Source of the DNA: Acidimicrobiales bacterium
GTDB taxonomy: Bacteria; Actinomycetota; Acidimicrobiia; Acidimicrobiales; RAAP-2
Direction: 5' to 3'
DNA length: 52,776 nucleotides
Assembly (NCBI GenBank): GCA_025362585.1
Contig: JANYFR010000060.1
Location: forward strand, 1-52,776
Shown: one piece after another, positions 26,965-38,320 of the stretch
Numbering within the stretch: position 1 is the stretch's first letter
Layout: every line of letters starts with the position of its first letter
The notes under the pieces: generated by a model
Seen by the model: the letters and a program-made list of their open reading frames with translations, nothing else
Databases searched by the model: none
What the model was told of the DNA's origin: nothing
Position numbers and translations under genes: made by a program

Positions 26965-27486
26965 ATGATTGGCACGTCAGTCTTCCTCCTTCCCAACGGC
27001 ACGTTCGTCGTCGAACTGGTCGCGGTGGTGGTGATTCTCTTCCTGGTGACCAAGTACATCCTGCCGCCCCTCAACAAGGCCATGGAGTCTCGTCAAGAGA
27101 AGATCCGCGCCTCCCTCGAGGCCGCCGACCAGGCCCGCGTCGAGGCCGCCGCGGCCGGTGACGAACGGGTGCAAGTGCTGACCCAGGCCCGCGACCAGGC
27201 CCGCGAGATTGTCGAAGGCGCGCAGGCCACCTCGGACCAGGTGAAGTCCGGGGCCGCCGGCCGGGGCCAGGCCGAGTACGAGCGCATCGTCGCCACCGCG
27301 AACCTCGAGGTCGCCACCGCCCGTCAACGGGCCATCGACGAAGCGTCGGCGCGGATTGGTGAGGTCGTCTTCGAACTCGTCACCAAGATTGTCGGTCGCG
27401 AGGTCGACCAGAGCGCGCACCAGGACTTGATTCGTGAGGCCGTCGTGGCGCTCAACGCCGAAGCGGCCAAGGGTCCGAGCCGCTAG
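26965..27486 (+). CDS. atpF: ATP synthase subunit b
   Basis: Peripheral stalk subunit of 173 residues: one N-terminal membrane helix (about 12-32, FVVELVAVVVILFLVTKYIL), then a long charged coiled coil (ESRQEKIRASLEAADQARVE) and a C-terminal delta-binding end. It is a single b subunit, not the b-delta fusion of mycobacteria. ATG 26965 is chosen because GAGAAGG precedes it; an upstream in-frame start at 26911 would add a hydrophilic tail in front of the anchor. Confidence 0.94.
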   Translation: MIGTSVFLLPNGTFVVELVAVVVILFLVTKYILPPLNKAMESRQEKIRASLEAADQARVEAAAAGDERVQVLTQARDQAREIVEGAQATSDQVKSGAAGRGQAEYERIVATANLEVATARQRAIDEASARIGEVVFELVTKIVGREVDQSAHQDLIREAVVALNAEAAKGPSR

Positions 27487-27488
27487 TC

Positions 27489-28400
27489 ATGCTGCCCAAG
27501 CTCGAAGGATTCGCCGCCGCCCGTTTGGGTTCGCTCGACCGTGCCGCACTCGCCGCGGTCGCCGACGACCTGACGTCCTTTGAGCAGACGGTCCTTTCGC
27601 GCGCCGACCTTCGAGGAGTCCTCACCGACACGTCAATCACCGGCGTGGCGCGCGGCCTCGTCCTTCGAGAGCTCCTGACGGGCAAGGTGCAGGAGGCCAC
27701 GTTGGAGATCGCGGTCTACGCCGCGGTCGCGGTGCCCGCCCAGGAGGTTCCTCACGGCTTCGCCGAACTCGCCTTCGTCACGAATGAACTGCTCGAAACG
27801 GGACAGTTCGAACTGAAGAGTCTCGGTCTGCTCGCCGCTCGTCGACGCGTCGGTGGTTACGCCGACGCTCTGCTCGACACCGTGGATCCTTCCAAGTTCG
27901 CCACTATCGAAGAGGAACTTTTCCGCTGGGCCCGCACCATTGACGCCAACCTCGGCCTGCGTCGCCTGCTGCTGGACCGTGACGCGCCCCTCGAGTCGCG
28001 CCTCGCGACCCTTGAGGAGTTGCTCGCCAACAAGGTCGATCCGATCACGCTGTCGCTGGCCCGCTTTGCGGTCGAGGGAGGCCGCCCGCGCGACGTCGTT
28101 GGGACGCTGGACTTTCTCGTCGACTACGTGGCGCGCGCCCGCGACTGGCGAGTCGCTCGGGTCCACACCGCACGGGCCCTGGACGACGAGAGCCAGAACG
28201 CGCTGGTCCGTTCGCTCATGACGCTGACGGGTAAGAGCGTCGAACTGCAGATTGCGGAGGACCCTTCGCTGCTCGGGGGCGTACTCGTGGAGGTCGGGGA
28301 CCTGCGCCTCGACGCCACGACGCGCGGCCGCCTCCGGTCCCTGCACGACGCGGTCGCTTCGGGGCGTGCGTACGAACCTTCTTTGAATCGAAATGACTAA
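27489..28400 (+). CDS. atpH: ATP synthase subunit delta with duplicated N-terminal domain
   Basis: Connects the peripheral stalk to the top of F1. At 303 residues it is far longer than the usual 175-180. Residues about 18-105 and 118-215 are two diverged copies of the delta helical domain: LRGVLTDTSI...ELLTGKVQEATLEIA aligns with LRRLLLDRDA...ELLANKVDPITLSLA. The C-terminal segment (216-303, ARALDDESQNALVRSLMTLTGK and DPSLLGGVLVEVGD) is the normal delta C-domain. Longer delta chains are known in other actinobacteria (in mycobacteria as a b-delta fusion). The start ATG lies two bases after atpF. Confidence 0.92.
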   Translation: MLPKLEGFAAARLGSLDRAALAAVADDLTSFEQTVLSRADLRGVLTDTSITGVARGLVLRELLTGKVQEATLEIAVYAAVAVPAQEVPHGFAELAFVTNELLETGQFELKSLGLLAARRRVGGYADALLDTVDPSKFATIEEELFRWARTIDANLGLRRLLLDRDAPLESRLATLEELLANKVDPITLSLARFAVEGGRPRDVVGTLDFLVDYVARARDWRVARVHTARALDDESQNALVRSLMTLTGKSVELQIAEDPSLLGGVLVEVGDLRLDATTRGRLRSLHDAVASGRAYEPSLNRND

Positions 28401-28415
28401 GTAAAGGAATCTGTG

Positions 28416-29933
28416 ATGACAGAACTGACCATTAGCGCCACCGAGATCACCGAGGCCCTGCGCAAGCACGTGACCGAGTTCAACCCGGCCATCGGGGCCG
28501 AGCAGGTCGGACGGGTCGTCGAAGTCGGCGACGGCATTGCGCGCGTCTCGGGCCTGCCCTCGGCGAAGGTCAACGAGCTGCTCGAGTTCGAGGACGGCAC
28601 CCTCGGTCTGGCGATGAACCTGGACGAAGAGACCATCGGCGCCGTCGTGCTCGGATCGGTCGACACAATCGAGGAGGAACAGGTCGTTCGCGCCACCGGC
28701 CGGATTCTCTCGATGCCCGTCGGTGACGCATTGCTCGGACGCGTCGTGAACGCGCTCGGCGAGCCGATTGACGGCAAGGGGCCACTGGTGAACCCCCAGC
28801 AGCGTCGAATGGAGATTCAGGCGCCCGGCATCACCGGCCGCCAGCCCGTCGGTGAGCCCCTCCAGACCGGCATCAAGGCCATTGACGCGATGACCCCGAT
28901 CGGACGAGGACAACGCGAGCTCATCATCGGCGACCGCAAGACCGGAAAGACGACGGTCGCGGTTGACACGATCCTCAATCAGAAGGGCCAGGGCGTGAAG
29001 TGCATCTACGTCGCCATTGGTCAGAAGAACTCCTCGGTCGCCCAGACCGTGAAGACCCTGGACGACTTTGGTGCCCTCGCGTACACCGTGGTCGTGGTCG
29101 CCTCGGCCGGGGACCCCGCGCCGTTCAAGTTCCTCGCCCCCTACGCCGGGTGCGCGATCGGCCAGGAGTGGATGGACTCGGGCGAGCACGCCCTCGTCGT
29201 CTACGACGACCTCTCGAAGCAGGCCGAGGCGTACCGACAGATCTCGCTCCTGCTGCGACGTCCGCCGGGCCGCGAGGCCTACCCCGGCGACGTCTTCTAC
29301 CTGCACAGTCGCCTGCTCGAGCGCGCCGCGAAGCTGAGCGACGAGAAGGGTGGCGGATCGCTGACGGCCCTGCCGATCATCGAGACCAAGGCCGGCGACA
29401 TTTCGGCCTACATCCCGACCAACGTGATCTCGATCACGGACGGCCAGATCTTCCTCGAGGCCGACCTCTTCTACTCGGGTGTGCGCCCCGCGATCAACGT
29501 CGGCAACTCGGTGTCGCGGGTCGGCGGCGCGGCGCAGATCAAGGCCATGCGGTCGGTTGCCGGAACGTTGAAGATCGACCTCGCCCAGTTTCGCGACCTC
29601 GAGTCGTTCGCGACGTTCGGCTCGGAACTCGACAAGTCGTCCCAGCAACAGCTCGACCGGGGCTATCGCCTGACCGAACTGCTGAAACAGGGCCTCAACT
29701 CCCCGATGGCTGTCGAAGAGCAGTGTGTGGTGATCTATGCCGGCACCAAGGGCTGGCTCGACACCGTCCCGGTCGGCGACGTGCGTCGCTTCGAAGGCGA
29801 ACTCCTGACGACGTTTCGGGCCCGCCACGCCGACCTGCTCGAGCAGATTCGCTCTGCGGGCACGCTGCCCGACACTGACCGACTCGACGCGGCGATGAAG
29901 TCGTTCGTCGACGGCTTCGCGCCGAGCGTTTAG
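28416..29933 (+). CDS. atpA: ATP synthase subunit alpha
   Basis: Non-catalytic nucleotide-binding F1 subunit of 505 residues. Seen: [17 protein letters not shown], Walker [14 protein letters not shown], the [13 protein letters not shown] segment, [28 protein letters not shown] and the arginine finger region [24 protein letters not shown] precedes the ATG; a GTG immediately upstream (28413) is possible but adds one residue only. Confidence 0.97.
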   Translation: MTELTISATEITEALRKHVTEFNPAIGAEQVGRVVEVGDGIARVSGLPSAKVNELLEFEDGTLGLAMNLDEETIGAVVLGSVDTIEEEQVVRATGRILSMPVGDALLGRVVNALGEPIDGKGPLVNPQQRRMEIQAPGITGRQPVGEPLQTGIKAIDAMTPIGRGQRELIIGDRKTGKTTVAVDTILNQKGQGVKCIYVAIGQKNSSVAQTVKTLDDFGALAYTVVVVASAGDPAPFKFLAPYAGCAIGQEWMDSGEHALVVYDDLSKQAEAYRQISLLLRRPPGREAYPGDVFYLHSRLLERAAKLSDEKGGGSLTALPIIETKAGDISAYIPTNVISITDGQIFLEADLFYSGVRPAINVGNSVSRVGGAAQIKAMRSVAGTLKIDLAQFRDLESFATFGSELDKSSQQQLDRGYRLTELLKQGLNSPMAVEEQCVVIYAGTKGWLDTVPVGDVRRFEGELLTTFRARHADLLEQIRSAGTLPDTDRLDAAMKSFVDGFAPSV

Positions 29934-29966
29934 TCACCGAGTAGCGACCGAGCGAGAGGAGGAGTC

Positions 29967-32301
<2,335 letters not shown>

Positions 32302-32303
32302 TC

Positions 32304-32735
32304 GTGGCTACCTTGAAAGTTGAGATCGTGTCACCCGAGGCGGCGTTGTGGGTGGGCGAGGCGGCGGCACTCACCGCTCGTTCCTCCGACGGCGACTTCA
32401 CGATCCTCCCCCAGCACACTGAGACGGTGGGCGATATCGTGCCCGGCGTGGTTCGCGTGGCGACGTCGGCTGGCGAGGTCGCCTTCGCGGTTCACGGCGG
32501 CTACTTCCAGGTGGGACCCGACGGTGTGGAGGGCCAGACCATCGCCACGGTGCTCGCCGGCGTGGCCGAGAGGGTCAACGAAATTGACGTCGCGCGCGCC
32601 CAAATCGCCAAGGACGAGGCTGAGGCGCAGATCGCGGCCGCGTCGAAGGTCGAGCAACACGACACGTCCGCCCACCTACTCGCCTACGCGGCACTTCAGC
32701 GAGCCGAACTGCGCCTGCGCGCCGCAGCGAAGTAA
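32304..32735 (+). CDS. atpC: ATP synthase subunit epsilon
   Basis: Rotor subunit joining gamma to the c-ring and tuning ATPase activity. The 143-residue product has the N-terminal beta-sandwich (LKVEIVSPEAALWVGEAAAL, FTILPQHTETVGDIVPG) and a C-terminal helical pair of normal length. GTG 32304 follows the atpD stop by two bases. It ends the operon, three bases from the converging CBS gene. Confidence 0.95.
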   Translation: MATLKVEIVSPEAALWVGEAAALTARSSDGDFTILPQHTETVGDIVPGVVRVATSAGEVAFAVHGGYFQVGPDGVEGQTIATVLAGVAERVNEIDVARAQIAKDEAEAQIAAASKVEQHDTSAHLLAYAALQRAELRLRAAAK

Positions 32736-32738
32736 CCC

Positions 32739-33170
32739 CTACCAGGACGAGACGTAGTCGAGGAGGTCCTTCTTCTCGTGTTCGAGTTCGTCGAAGCGGG
32801 CCTTCACCACGTCGCCAATGGAGATCATGCCGACGAGCTGGCCCGAGTGCACGACCGGCACGTGGCGGATACGGTGCTCGGTCATCAGGCCCATCAACTC
32901 CACCGCGGTCGTCGACTCGTCGCAGGTCGTGACGTCGCTCGACATGATGTCGGCGACCTTTTGATCGAGCGCACTCGCGCCGCGCTCGGCGAGGGCCCGC
33001 ACGACATCGCGCTCCGAGACGATTCCGGCGAGCGGCGGGTTCGGCCCCGTGACGATGAGCGCACCGATGCGCCGCTCCTTGAGGACCTGCACGGCGTCCG
33101 CGACCGTCCGTTCCTGGGAGATGGTCGCCACGTCGCGGCCCTTGGTGGCCAGAAGATTGGAGACTCTCAT
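32739..33170 (-). CDS. CBS-domain pair protein
   Basis: The 143-residue product consists of little more than two CBS motifs (about 8-65: VADAVQVLKERRIGALIV and GIVSERDVVRALAERG; about 73-128: VELMGLMTEHRIRHVPVV and GMISIGDVVKARFDEL). Such stand-alone pairs usually bind adenine nucleotides and act as energy sensors. A strong AAGGAGGAGGT precedes the ATG. It converges on atpC with a three-base gap. The partner protein is unknown. Confidence 0.9.
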   Translation of the reverse strand: MRVSNLLATKGRDVATISQERTVADAVQVLKERRIGALIVTGPNPPLAGIVSERDVVRALAERGASALDQKVADIMSSDVTTCDESTTAVELMGLMTEHRIRHVPVVHSGQLVGMISIGDVVKARFDELEHEKKDLLDYVSSW

Positions 33171-33319
33171 TCGACCTCCTCCTTACCTAACGCCGAGGCG
33201 TCCGATCCCGTCGTGGGCTCTACTTCGGACCTTAGGCGTGAGTGGTGCAGCACGCAAGAACGATTTGCACCGCATCGGAGAACGACCGCATCACAGAGTC
33301 GTGAACATACTCACGAGTG

Positions 33320-34309
33320 TTAGAAACCGGCGGAGGTGAACTCCTCGAGTTTGTTGTGGCGATGGAACGTTTCGATGGTGCGCACCGTGCCCGAGCGTGA
33401 TCGCACGACCATCGACTGAGTCGTCGCGCCGAAGTCGTGGAAGCGCACCCCGCGCAGGAAGTCGCCGTCAGTGATGGCGGTCGCCGAGAAGAAGCAGTTG
33501 TCGCTCGCGACGAGGTCGTCAGTGGACAGAACGCGCGAGAAGTCGTAGCCGAGGGCCTCGGCACTGCGGCGAGTCTCTTCGTCCTGGGCGTGCAGCATGC
33601 CCTGAATCTCACCGCCGAGTCCCTTCAACGCGGCCGCGGCGATGACGCCTTCGGGCGTGCCCCCGATGCCGAAGAGCACGTCGACGCCAGAGTTTGGCCA
33701 GCCGGTCGCGATGGCGCCGGCCACGTCGCCGTCGGTGATGGACATCACTCGAGCGCCCGATTCGCGCACCTCGGCGATCAAGTCAACGTGGCGTGGACGG
33801 TCGAGCACAACGACGCCGAGCTCCTGGACCGGCTTCTTCAGACGTTTCGAGAGTTCGACGAGATTGTCCGTGGCCGAGGCATTGATGTCCACTGATCCGC
33901 GACCACGCGGCCCGACGGCCACCTTTTTCATGTAGAAGCAGGGACCGGGGTTGAACATGGTGCCGCGCTCGGACAACGCGATGACCGAGATGGCGCCATT
34001 GCGGCCCATGGCGGTCAGTGCGGTGCCGTCGATGGGGTCCACGGCGATGTCGACCTGCGGCGGCCGTCCGTCACCGATGTGTTCGCCGTTGTAGAGCATT
34101 GGGGCTTCGTCCTTCTCGCCCTCGCCAATGACCACGATGCCGTCCATGGCAATGGCGCCGAGTACGAAGCGCATGGCGTCGACCGCCGCACCATCGGCGG
34201 CGATTTTGTCGCCACGTCCGGACCATCGGGCCGCGGCGATCGCCGCCGCCTCGGTCACGCGAATCATTTCGAGGGCGATGTTGCGATCGGGCCGAGTGGG
34301 GGGCTGCAC
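33320..34309 (-). CDS. glpX: Fructose-1,6-bisphosphatase class II
   Basis: Hydrolyses fructose 1,6-bisphosphate in gluconeogenesis; this is the usual actinobacterial form. The 329-residue product starts MQPPTRPDRNIALEMIRVTE and has VVIGEGEKDEAPML, the metal/Li-sensitive signature DIAVDPIDGTAL, DRPRHVDLIAEVRESG, DGDVAGAI and FGIGGTPEGVIAAAALK. GTG 34309 matches the family N-terminus; the frame remains open further upstream into the murA promoter and coding region, but that extension is not family-like. It is divergent from murA across 81 bases. Confidence 0.95.
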   Translation of the reverse strand: MQPPTRPDRNIALEMIRVTEAAAIAAARWSGRGDKIAADGAAVDAMRFVLGAIAMDGIVVIGEGEKDEAPMLYNGEHIGDGRPPQVDIAVDPIDGTALTAMGRNGAISVIALSERGTMFNPGPCFYMKKVAVGPRGRGSVDINASATDNLVELSKRLKKPVQELGVVVLDRPRHVDLIAEVRESGARVMSITDGDVAGAIATGWPNSGVDVLFGIGGTPEGVIAAAALKGLGGEIQGMLHAQDEETRRSAEALGYDFSRVLSTDDLVASDNCFFSATAITDGDFLRGVRFHDFGATTQSMVVRSRSGTVRTIETFHRHNKLEEFTSAGF

Positions 34310-34390
34310 GAGGATAAGAGTAGTCCGGCGTTCACCAATCGTCCCGGGCCCGTGCCGAGCCCGATTCTCGATACCGGCAATACTTGTGGG

Positions 34391-35656
34391 GTGAGTTCTC
34401 TCGTGGTGAAGCCGGCTGGCGCTCTCGTCGGCGAGGTGCGGGCGCTCGGGGCGAAGAACGCGGTGCTCAAGCAGATGGCGGCCTGCCTGCTCGCCACCGG
34501 CGACCACCACTTGAAGAACGTCCCCGACATCACCGACGTCGCGGTGATGGGCGAACTGCTCGAGGCCCTCGGCTGTGTCGTGCAACGCCCTCGCGACGAC
34601 GAACTCCTCATCGCGGTGCCCGACTGCGACCAGATCAACCCGGTGGCGCCGGCCCACCTCTTCGAGGCCATGCGATCGTCAATTGTCGTGCTCGGACCGT
34701 TGCTGGCACGCTGCGGCCGAGTGAACATGGCGCTGCCCGGGGGCGACGACTTTGGCCAACGCCCGATCAATTTCCACACCGACGGCCTTTCGTCCATGGG
34801 CGCCACCTTCCATAACGAGCGCCACTCGATCCACGCCACCACCGGTCGGTCACGACTTCGCGCGGCGCGCATCACCCTCGAGTACCCGAGTCACACCGCC
34901 ACGGACAACCTGCTAATGGCCTGCGTGCTGGCCGACGGACGTTCGGTGATCGACAACGCCGCGCGCGAGCCCGAGGTCGAGGATCTCGGACGCCAGCTCG
35001 TGGCCATGGGAGCCCGGATCGAAGGTCTCGGGACGTCGCGGCTCACGATCGACGGCGTGGAACGACTCGAACCGGCGGTGCACGAAGTCGTCACTGACCG
35101 CGTCGTCGCCGCCACGTACCTGGCGTCGGCGCTGATCACCGGCGGACGAGTGCGGGTCGTCGACGCCAACCCTGAGCACATGGAGATGCTGCTACGAAAG
35201 GTGGAGGCCATGGGCGGTGTGGTGGACGTGACCGGCCCCGGCATCGCCGTCGAGGGGCCGACGCGATTGCGCGCCTGCGACGTGGCGACGTTGCCGTACC
35301 CGGGTGTCGCGACCGACTACAAACCCCTGATCACGACGATGTTGAGCGTCGCTGACGGCGTCTCGGTGGTGACGGAGAATCTCTTCGTCGGACGCTTCCG
35401 TTACGTCGACGAGCTCGTACGCCTCGGCGCGAGCATTACCACCGAGGGCCACCACGCGATGGTGCGCGGCGTCGAGAGGCTAGTCGGCACCACGGTGCGC
35501 GCGACCGACATCCGCGCGGCGGCGGCACTGATTCTCGCCGGACTCGTCGCCGAGGGCGAGACGACCGTTTCGGGCCTCGAGCACGTCGACCGGGGCTACG
35601 ACGACTTCGTCGGACACCTCGCGCGACTGGGCGCGAACATCGAAAGATTGCAGTGA
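34391..35656 (+). CDS. murA: UDP-N-acetylglucosamine 1-carboxyvinyltransferase, Asp-type
   Basis: Adds enolpyruvate from PEP to UDP-GlcNAc, the first committed step of peptidoglycan synthesis. The 421-residue product has GAKNAVLKQMAA, RSSIVVLGPLLARCGRV, LPGGDDFGQRPINFH and the later ATDIRAAAALILAGLVAEG. The catalytic loop carries Asp (D119) at the place of the usual Cys, as in mycobacterial MurA; this Asp is known to make the enzyme insensitive to fosfomycin. GTG 34391 fits the family start. Location after the ATP synthase operon is the actinobacterial norm. The stop overlaps meaB (GTGA). Confidence 0.95.
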   Translation: MSSLVVKPAGALVGEVRALGAKNAVLKQMAACLLATGDHHLKNVPDITDVAVMGELLEALGCVVQRPRDDELLIAVPDCDQINPVAPAHLFEAMRSSIVVLGPLLARCGRVNMALPGGDDFGQRPINFHTDGLSSMGATFHNERHSIHATTGRSRLRAARITLEYPSHTATDNLLMACVLADGRSVIDNAAREPEVEDLGRQLVAMGARIEGLGTSRLTIDGVERLEPAVHEVVTDRVVAATYLASALITGGRVRVVDANPEHMEMLLRKVEAMGGVVDVTGPGIAVEGPTRLRACDVATLPYPGVATDYKPLITTMLSVADGVSVVTENLFVGRFRYVDELVRLGASITTEGHHAMVRGVERLVGTTVRATDIRAAAALILAGLVAEGETTVSGLEHVDRGYDDFVGHLARLGANIERLQ

Positions 35657-36615
35657 TACCTCGCGACCCCGCGCAACTCGTCGAACTGGCCCGAAACGGT
35701 TCGCGCACCGCACTGGCGCGACTGCTCACCTACGTTGAGTCCGGCGGCCCGGTCCAACTCGCCACTGCCGCGCTGGTCTATCGGACGCCCGCGCCGTACG
35801 TGATCGGACTGACGGGACCACCGGGCTCGGGCAAATCCACCCTGACCGACCGGCTGATCACGACGATCCTCACGCGGGGATCGTTCAATGGGATCGACGC
35901 GTTTGATGAAATCGGCGTGCTCTGCGTTGATCCGAGCTCGCCCTTCACCGGCGGGGCCATCCTCGGCGACCGCATTCGCATGCAGGATCACGCCACCAAC
36001 GAGCACGTGTTCATTCGGTCCATGGCGACGCGCGGTCACCTCGGGGGGCTGTCACTGGCGGTCCCCGACGCGTTGCGCGTGCTCGGGGCGGCCACGTTTC
36101 GCCTGGCCCTCGTCGAGACTGTCGGGGTCGGCCAGATGGAGGTCGAAATCACCTCCGCTGCCGACACCACGATCGTGGTGACGAACCCGGGGTGGGGTGA
36201 CTCGATGCAGGCCAACAAGGCCGGCCTCCTCGAGGTCGCGGACATATTCGTCATCAACAAGGCCGATCGGGCGGGCGTGCGCGAGACCCGTCGCGACCTC
36301 GAGCAGATGCTCGACCTCGGCGGGGCCAAAGAGTGGCGCCCGACAATCCTCGAAACCGTCGCCACCACCGACGCGGGGACCGATGAGCTGTGGGAGGCCA
36401 TCGTAGAACATCGGGCGTTCGTTGAGTCCGGACGGCACGACCTGCGTCGACGCGCGCGTATGCGCCACGAACTCGACAAGGTGCTCACCGCCGTCGTACG
36501 CTCGCGCATCGGCGACCTCGCGCACGGCGCCGCCTACGAGGAACAGATCGACGCGCTGTTGCGCGGCGACACCGACCCCTACCGCGCGGCCGCGACGCTG
36601 CTCGCCGAGCCGTGA
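35653..36615 (+). CDS. meaB: MeaB/ArgK family P-loop GTPase
   Basis: GTPase chaperone that loads and protects B12-dependent acyl-CoA mutases such as methylmalonyl-CoA mutase. The 320-residue G3E protein has Walker A LTGPPGSGKSTLTD (K61), VLCVDPSSPFTGGAILGDRIRM, RGHLGGLSLA, LVETVGVGQMEVEI and the specificity motif INKAD. GTG 35653 overlaps murA, and its stop overlaps the next gene. No mutase gene is nearby, so its client is encoded elsewhere. Confidence 0.92.
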   Translation: MIPRDPAQLVELARNGSRTALARLLTYVESGGPVQLATAALVYRTPAPYVIGLTGPPGSGKSTLTDRLITTILTRGSFNGIDAFDEIGVLCVDPSSPFTGGAILGDRIRMQDHATNEHVFIRSMATRGHLGGLSLAVPDALRVLGAATFRLALVETVGVGQMEVEITSAADTTIVVTNPGWGDSMQANKAGLLEVADIFVINKADRAGVRETRRDLEQMLDLGGAKEWRPTILETVATTDAGTDELWEAIVEHRAFVESGRHDLRRRARMRHELDKVLTAVVRSRIGDLAHGAAYEEQIDALLRGDTDPYRAAATLLAEP

Positions 36616-37064
36616 TCGCGACGTCGGTCGCCTACGACCTCGTCTTTCTCATCCACATCATTGCCGCGATCACCACGCTCATCGTGCTCCTCGCCATGCG
36701 CTCGTCCGCGCTCGGCGTCGCCCGCGGCGCCGACGCCTCGGTGCAGCGCGGGCGCTTTCCCGAACGGACCAATTGGGCTGTGCGGGTGATTCACGTCCTG
36801 CCGATTACCGGATTCGTGATGTCGGTCAGCGGCGACAGCTCGGTCGCACTGGCGAGGCCGTGGATCGGCGTCGGTCTCTTCTGCTACCTCGCCGGGGCCG
36901 GGCACCTCGAGGCGCGCACGCTGCCCCTCGAGCGGGTAGTCAGCGACGTGGTCGCTCACCACGGCGTTGCCTCGAGCGAGCGTGGTCGCCAACTGGTTCG
37001 GTCCCTCGACGTGGTGTTGGCGCTCATCGCGGTCGCACTGCTCTCGATGGTGGTGCAGTTCTAG
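36612..37064 (+). CDS. Small polytopic membrane protein, unknown function
   Basis: The 150-residue product has four predicted membrane segments (about 6-30, 58-76, 84-99 and 128-149) with scattered histidines (H20, H61, H97) that could hold haem in a CopD/DUF2269-like fold; this is speculative. GTG 36612 overlaps meaB, so it shares the murA-meaB transcript. Its TAG stop overlaps, on the opposite strand, the TAG of cysN (CTAG), an end-to-end convergent arrangement. Confidence 0.7.
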   Translation: MIATSVAYDLVFLIHIIAAITTLIVLLAMRSSALGVARGADASVQRGRFPERTNWAVRVIHVLPITGFVMSVSGDSSVALARPWIGVGLFCYLAGAGHLEARTLPLERVVSDVVAHHGVASSERGRQLVRSLDVVLALIAVALLSMVVQF

Positions 37065-38320
37065 AGGAACGAGGCGTGGCCCACCATGCCGGCGGCGACG
37101 GTGGCATTGGTCGCTTCGTCGATCAGCACAAAGCTCCCGGTGACCCGGTTAGTCCGGTAGTCGTCGACCACCATGAGGTCGGCCGTCTGGAGGGTCGCCA
37201 GTCCGATGTCGTTGGTGCTCAGCGAGTGCGAGTCGTCGATATCGAGCTTCTCAATGTCGATCACGCCATTGATGTTCTTCACGCGCACGGGCGTCACCTT
37301 AGTGGTGTGTTTCATGCGCAGTCGCTGGCCGACGACGAGGGGTCGCTCGCCGAACCAGCAGATTGTCGTCGCGAGCTCGTTGACCACCTTCGGCAGTGGA
37401 GCGGTTGCGATCATGTCGCCCCGACCGGCGTTGGTCTCGGCCGCCAAGTCCACGTCGGCGGCGAGCCCCACGGTCGCCTCGTCGATCGCTTCGCCACCGA
37501 AGTTGATGGCCGCAATCGTCGTCTGGATATTCGCCGGCAACAGGGTCACGGCGTCGCCGACGCGCAACGTATCCCCGCACACCATGCCGGCGTAGGTTCG
37601 ACCACCTCCGGGTTGGCGCAGGACCCACTGGATGGGCAGGCGAGCCCCGCGGGTGGTCGCGTGCTCCCACGCGCCGGCCTCGGACGCCTCGAGCGACTCG
37701 AGCACCGACGGTCCGTCGTACCAAGGAATATTGGTGGAGGATCCGACGACATTGTCACCGAGCAACGCCGAGACGGGGATGATGTCGACCGACGTGAAGC
37801 CGAGTTCGCGCGACAGTGTCTCGATCTCGTCGACGACGCGCTGGAAAGCCAGTTGAGACCAGTCGACCGCGTCCATCTTGTTCACGGCGACGACGATGGA
37901 TCGAACACCGAGCAGGGCCGCAATGCAGAGGTGCCGTCGCGTCTGCTCCTTCAGTCCGGAGGCGACGTCGAGTACGACGAGGGCCAGGTCGGCGGTCGAC
38001 GCGCCCGTGGCCATGTTGCTCGTGTACTGCACGTGACCGGGGCAGTCGGCAATGATGAACTTTCGAGTCGGCGTAGTGGCGTAGCGGTAGGCCACGTCGA
38101 TGGTGATGCCCTGTTCGCGTTCAGCGCGCAGTCCGTCAGTCACAAAGCTGAGGTCGAGGTCGCCAACGCCTCGCTTCTCGGAAGCGGCGACGACGGCATC
38201 CAACTGATCGTCGAAGAGTTGTCGCGTGTCGACGAGCAGGCGACCGATGAGCGTGGACTTTCCGTCGTCGACCGAACCAATCGTGGCGAGGCGCAGGAGG
38301 TCCTTCGTGGCAACGTGCAT
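37061..38320 (-). CDS. cysN: Sulfate adenylyltransferase subunit 1 (GTPase)
   Basis: GTP hydrolysis by CysN drives APS formation by CysD. The 419-residue EF-Tu-like protein has IGSVDDGKSTLIGRLL, DCPGHVQYTSNMATGAS and NKMDAVDW, then beta-barrel domains. There is no C-terminal APS kinase (CysC) fusion as found in mycobacteria, and no cysC nearby, consistent with reduction of APS rather than PAPS. Its ATG directly abuts the cysD stop. Confidence 0.96.
   Translation of the reverse strand: MHVATKDLLRLATIGSVDDGKSTLIGRLLVDTRQLFDDQLDAVVAASEKRGVGDLDLSFVTDGLRAEREQGITIDVAYRYATTPTRKFIIADCPGHVQYTSNMATGASTADLALVVLDVASGLKEQTRRHLCIAALLGVRSIVVAVNKMDAVDWSQLAFQRVVDEIETLSRELGFTSVDIIPVSALLGDNVVGSSTNIPWYDGPSVLESLEASEAGAWEHATTRGARLPIQWVLRQPGGGRTYAGMVCGDTLRVGDAVTLLPANIQTTIAAINFGGEAIDEATVGLAADVDLAAETNAGRGDMIATAPLPKVVNELATTICWFGERPLVVGQRLRMKHTTKVTPVRVKNINGVIDIEKLDIDDSHSLSTNDIGLATLQTADLMVVDDYRTNRVTGSFVLIDEATNATVAAGMVGHASFL

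Noticed and set aside
27633-29828. A 731-codon open frame on the minus strand across atpH and atpA
   Set aside because: It is antisense to two perfectly conserved ATP synthase genes. Its product is Arg/Asp/Gly/Leu-rich with no domain. Long shadows are expected at this GC content.
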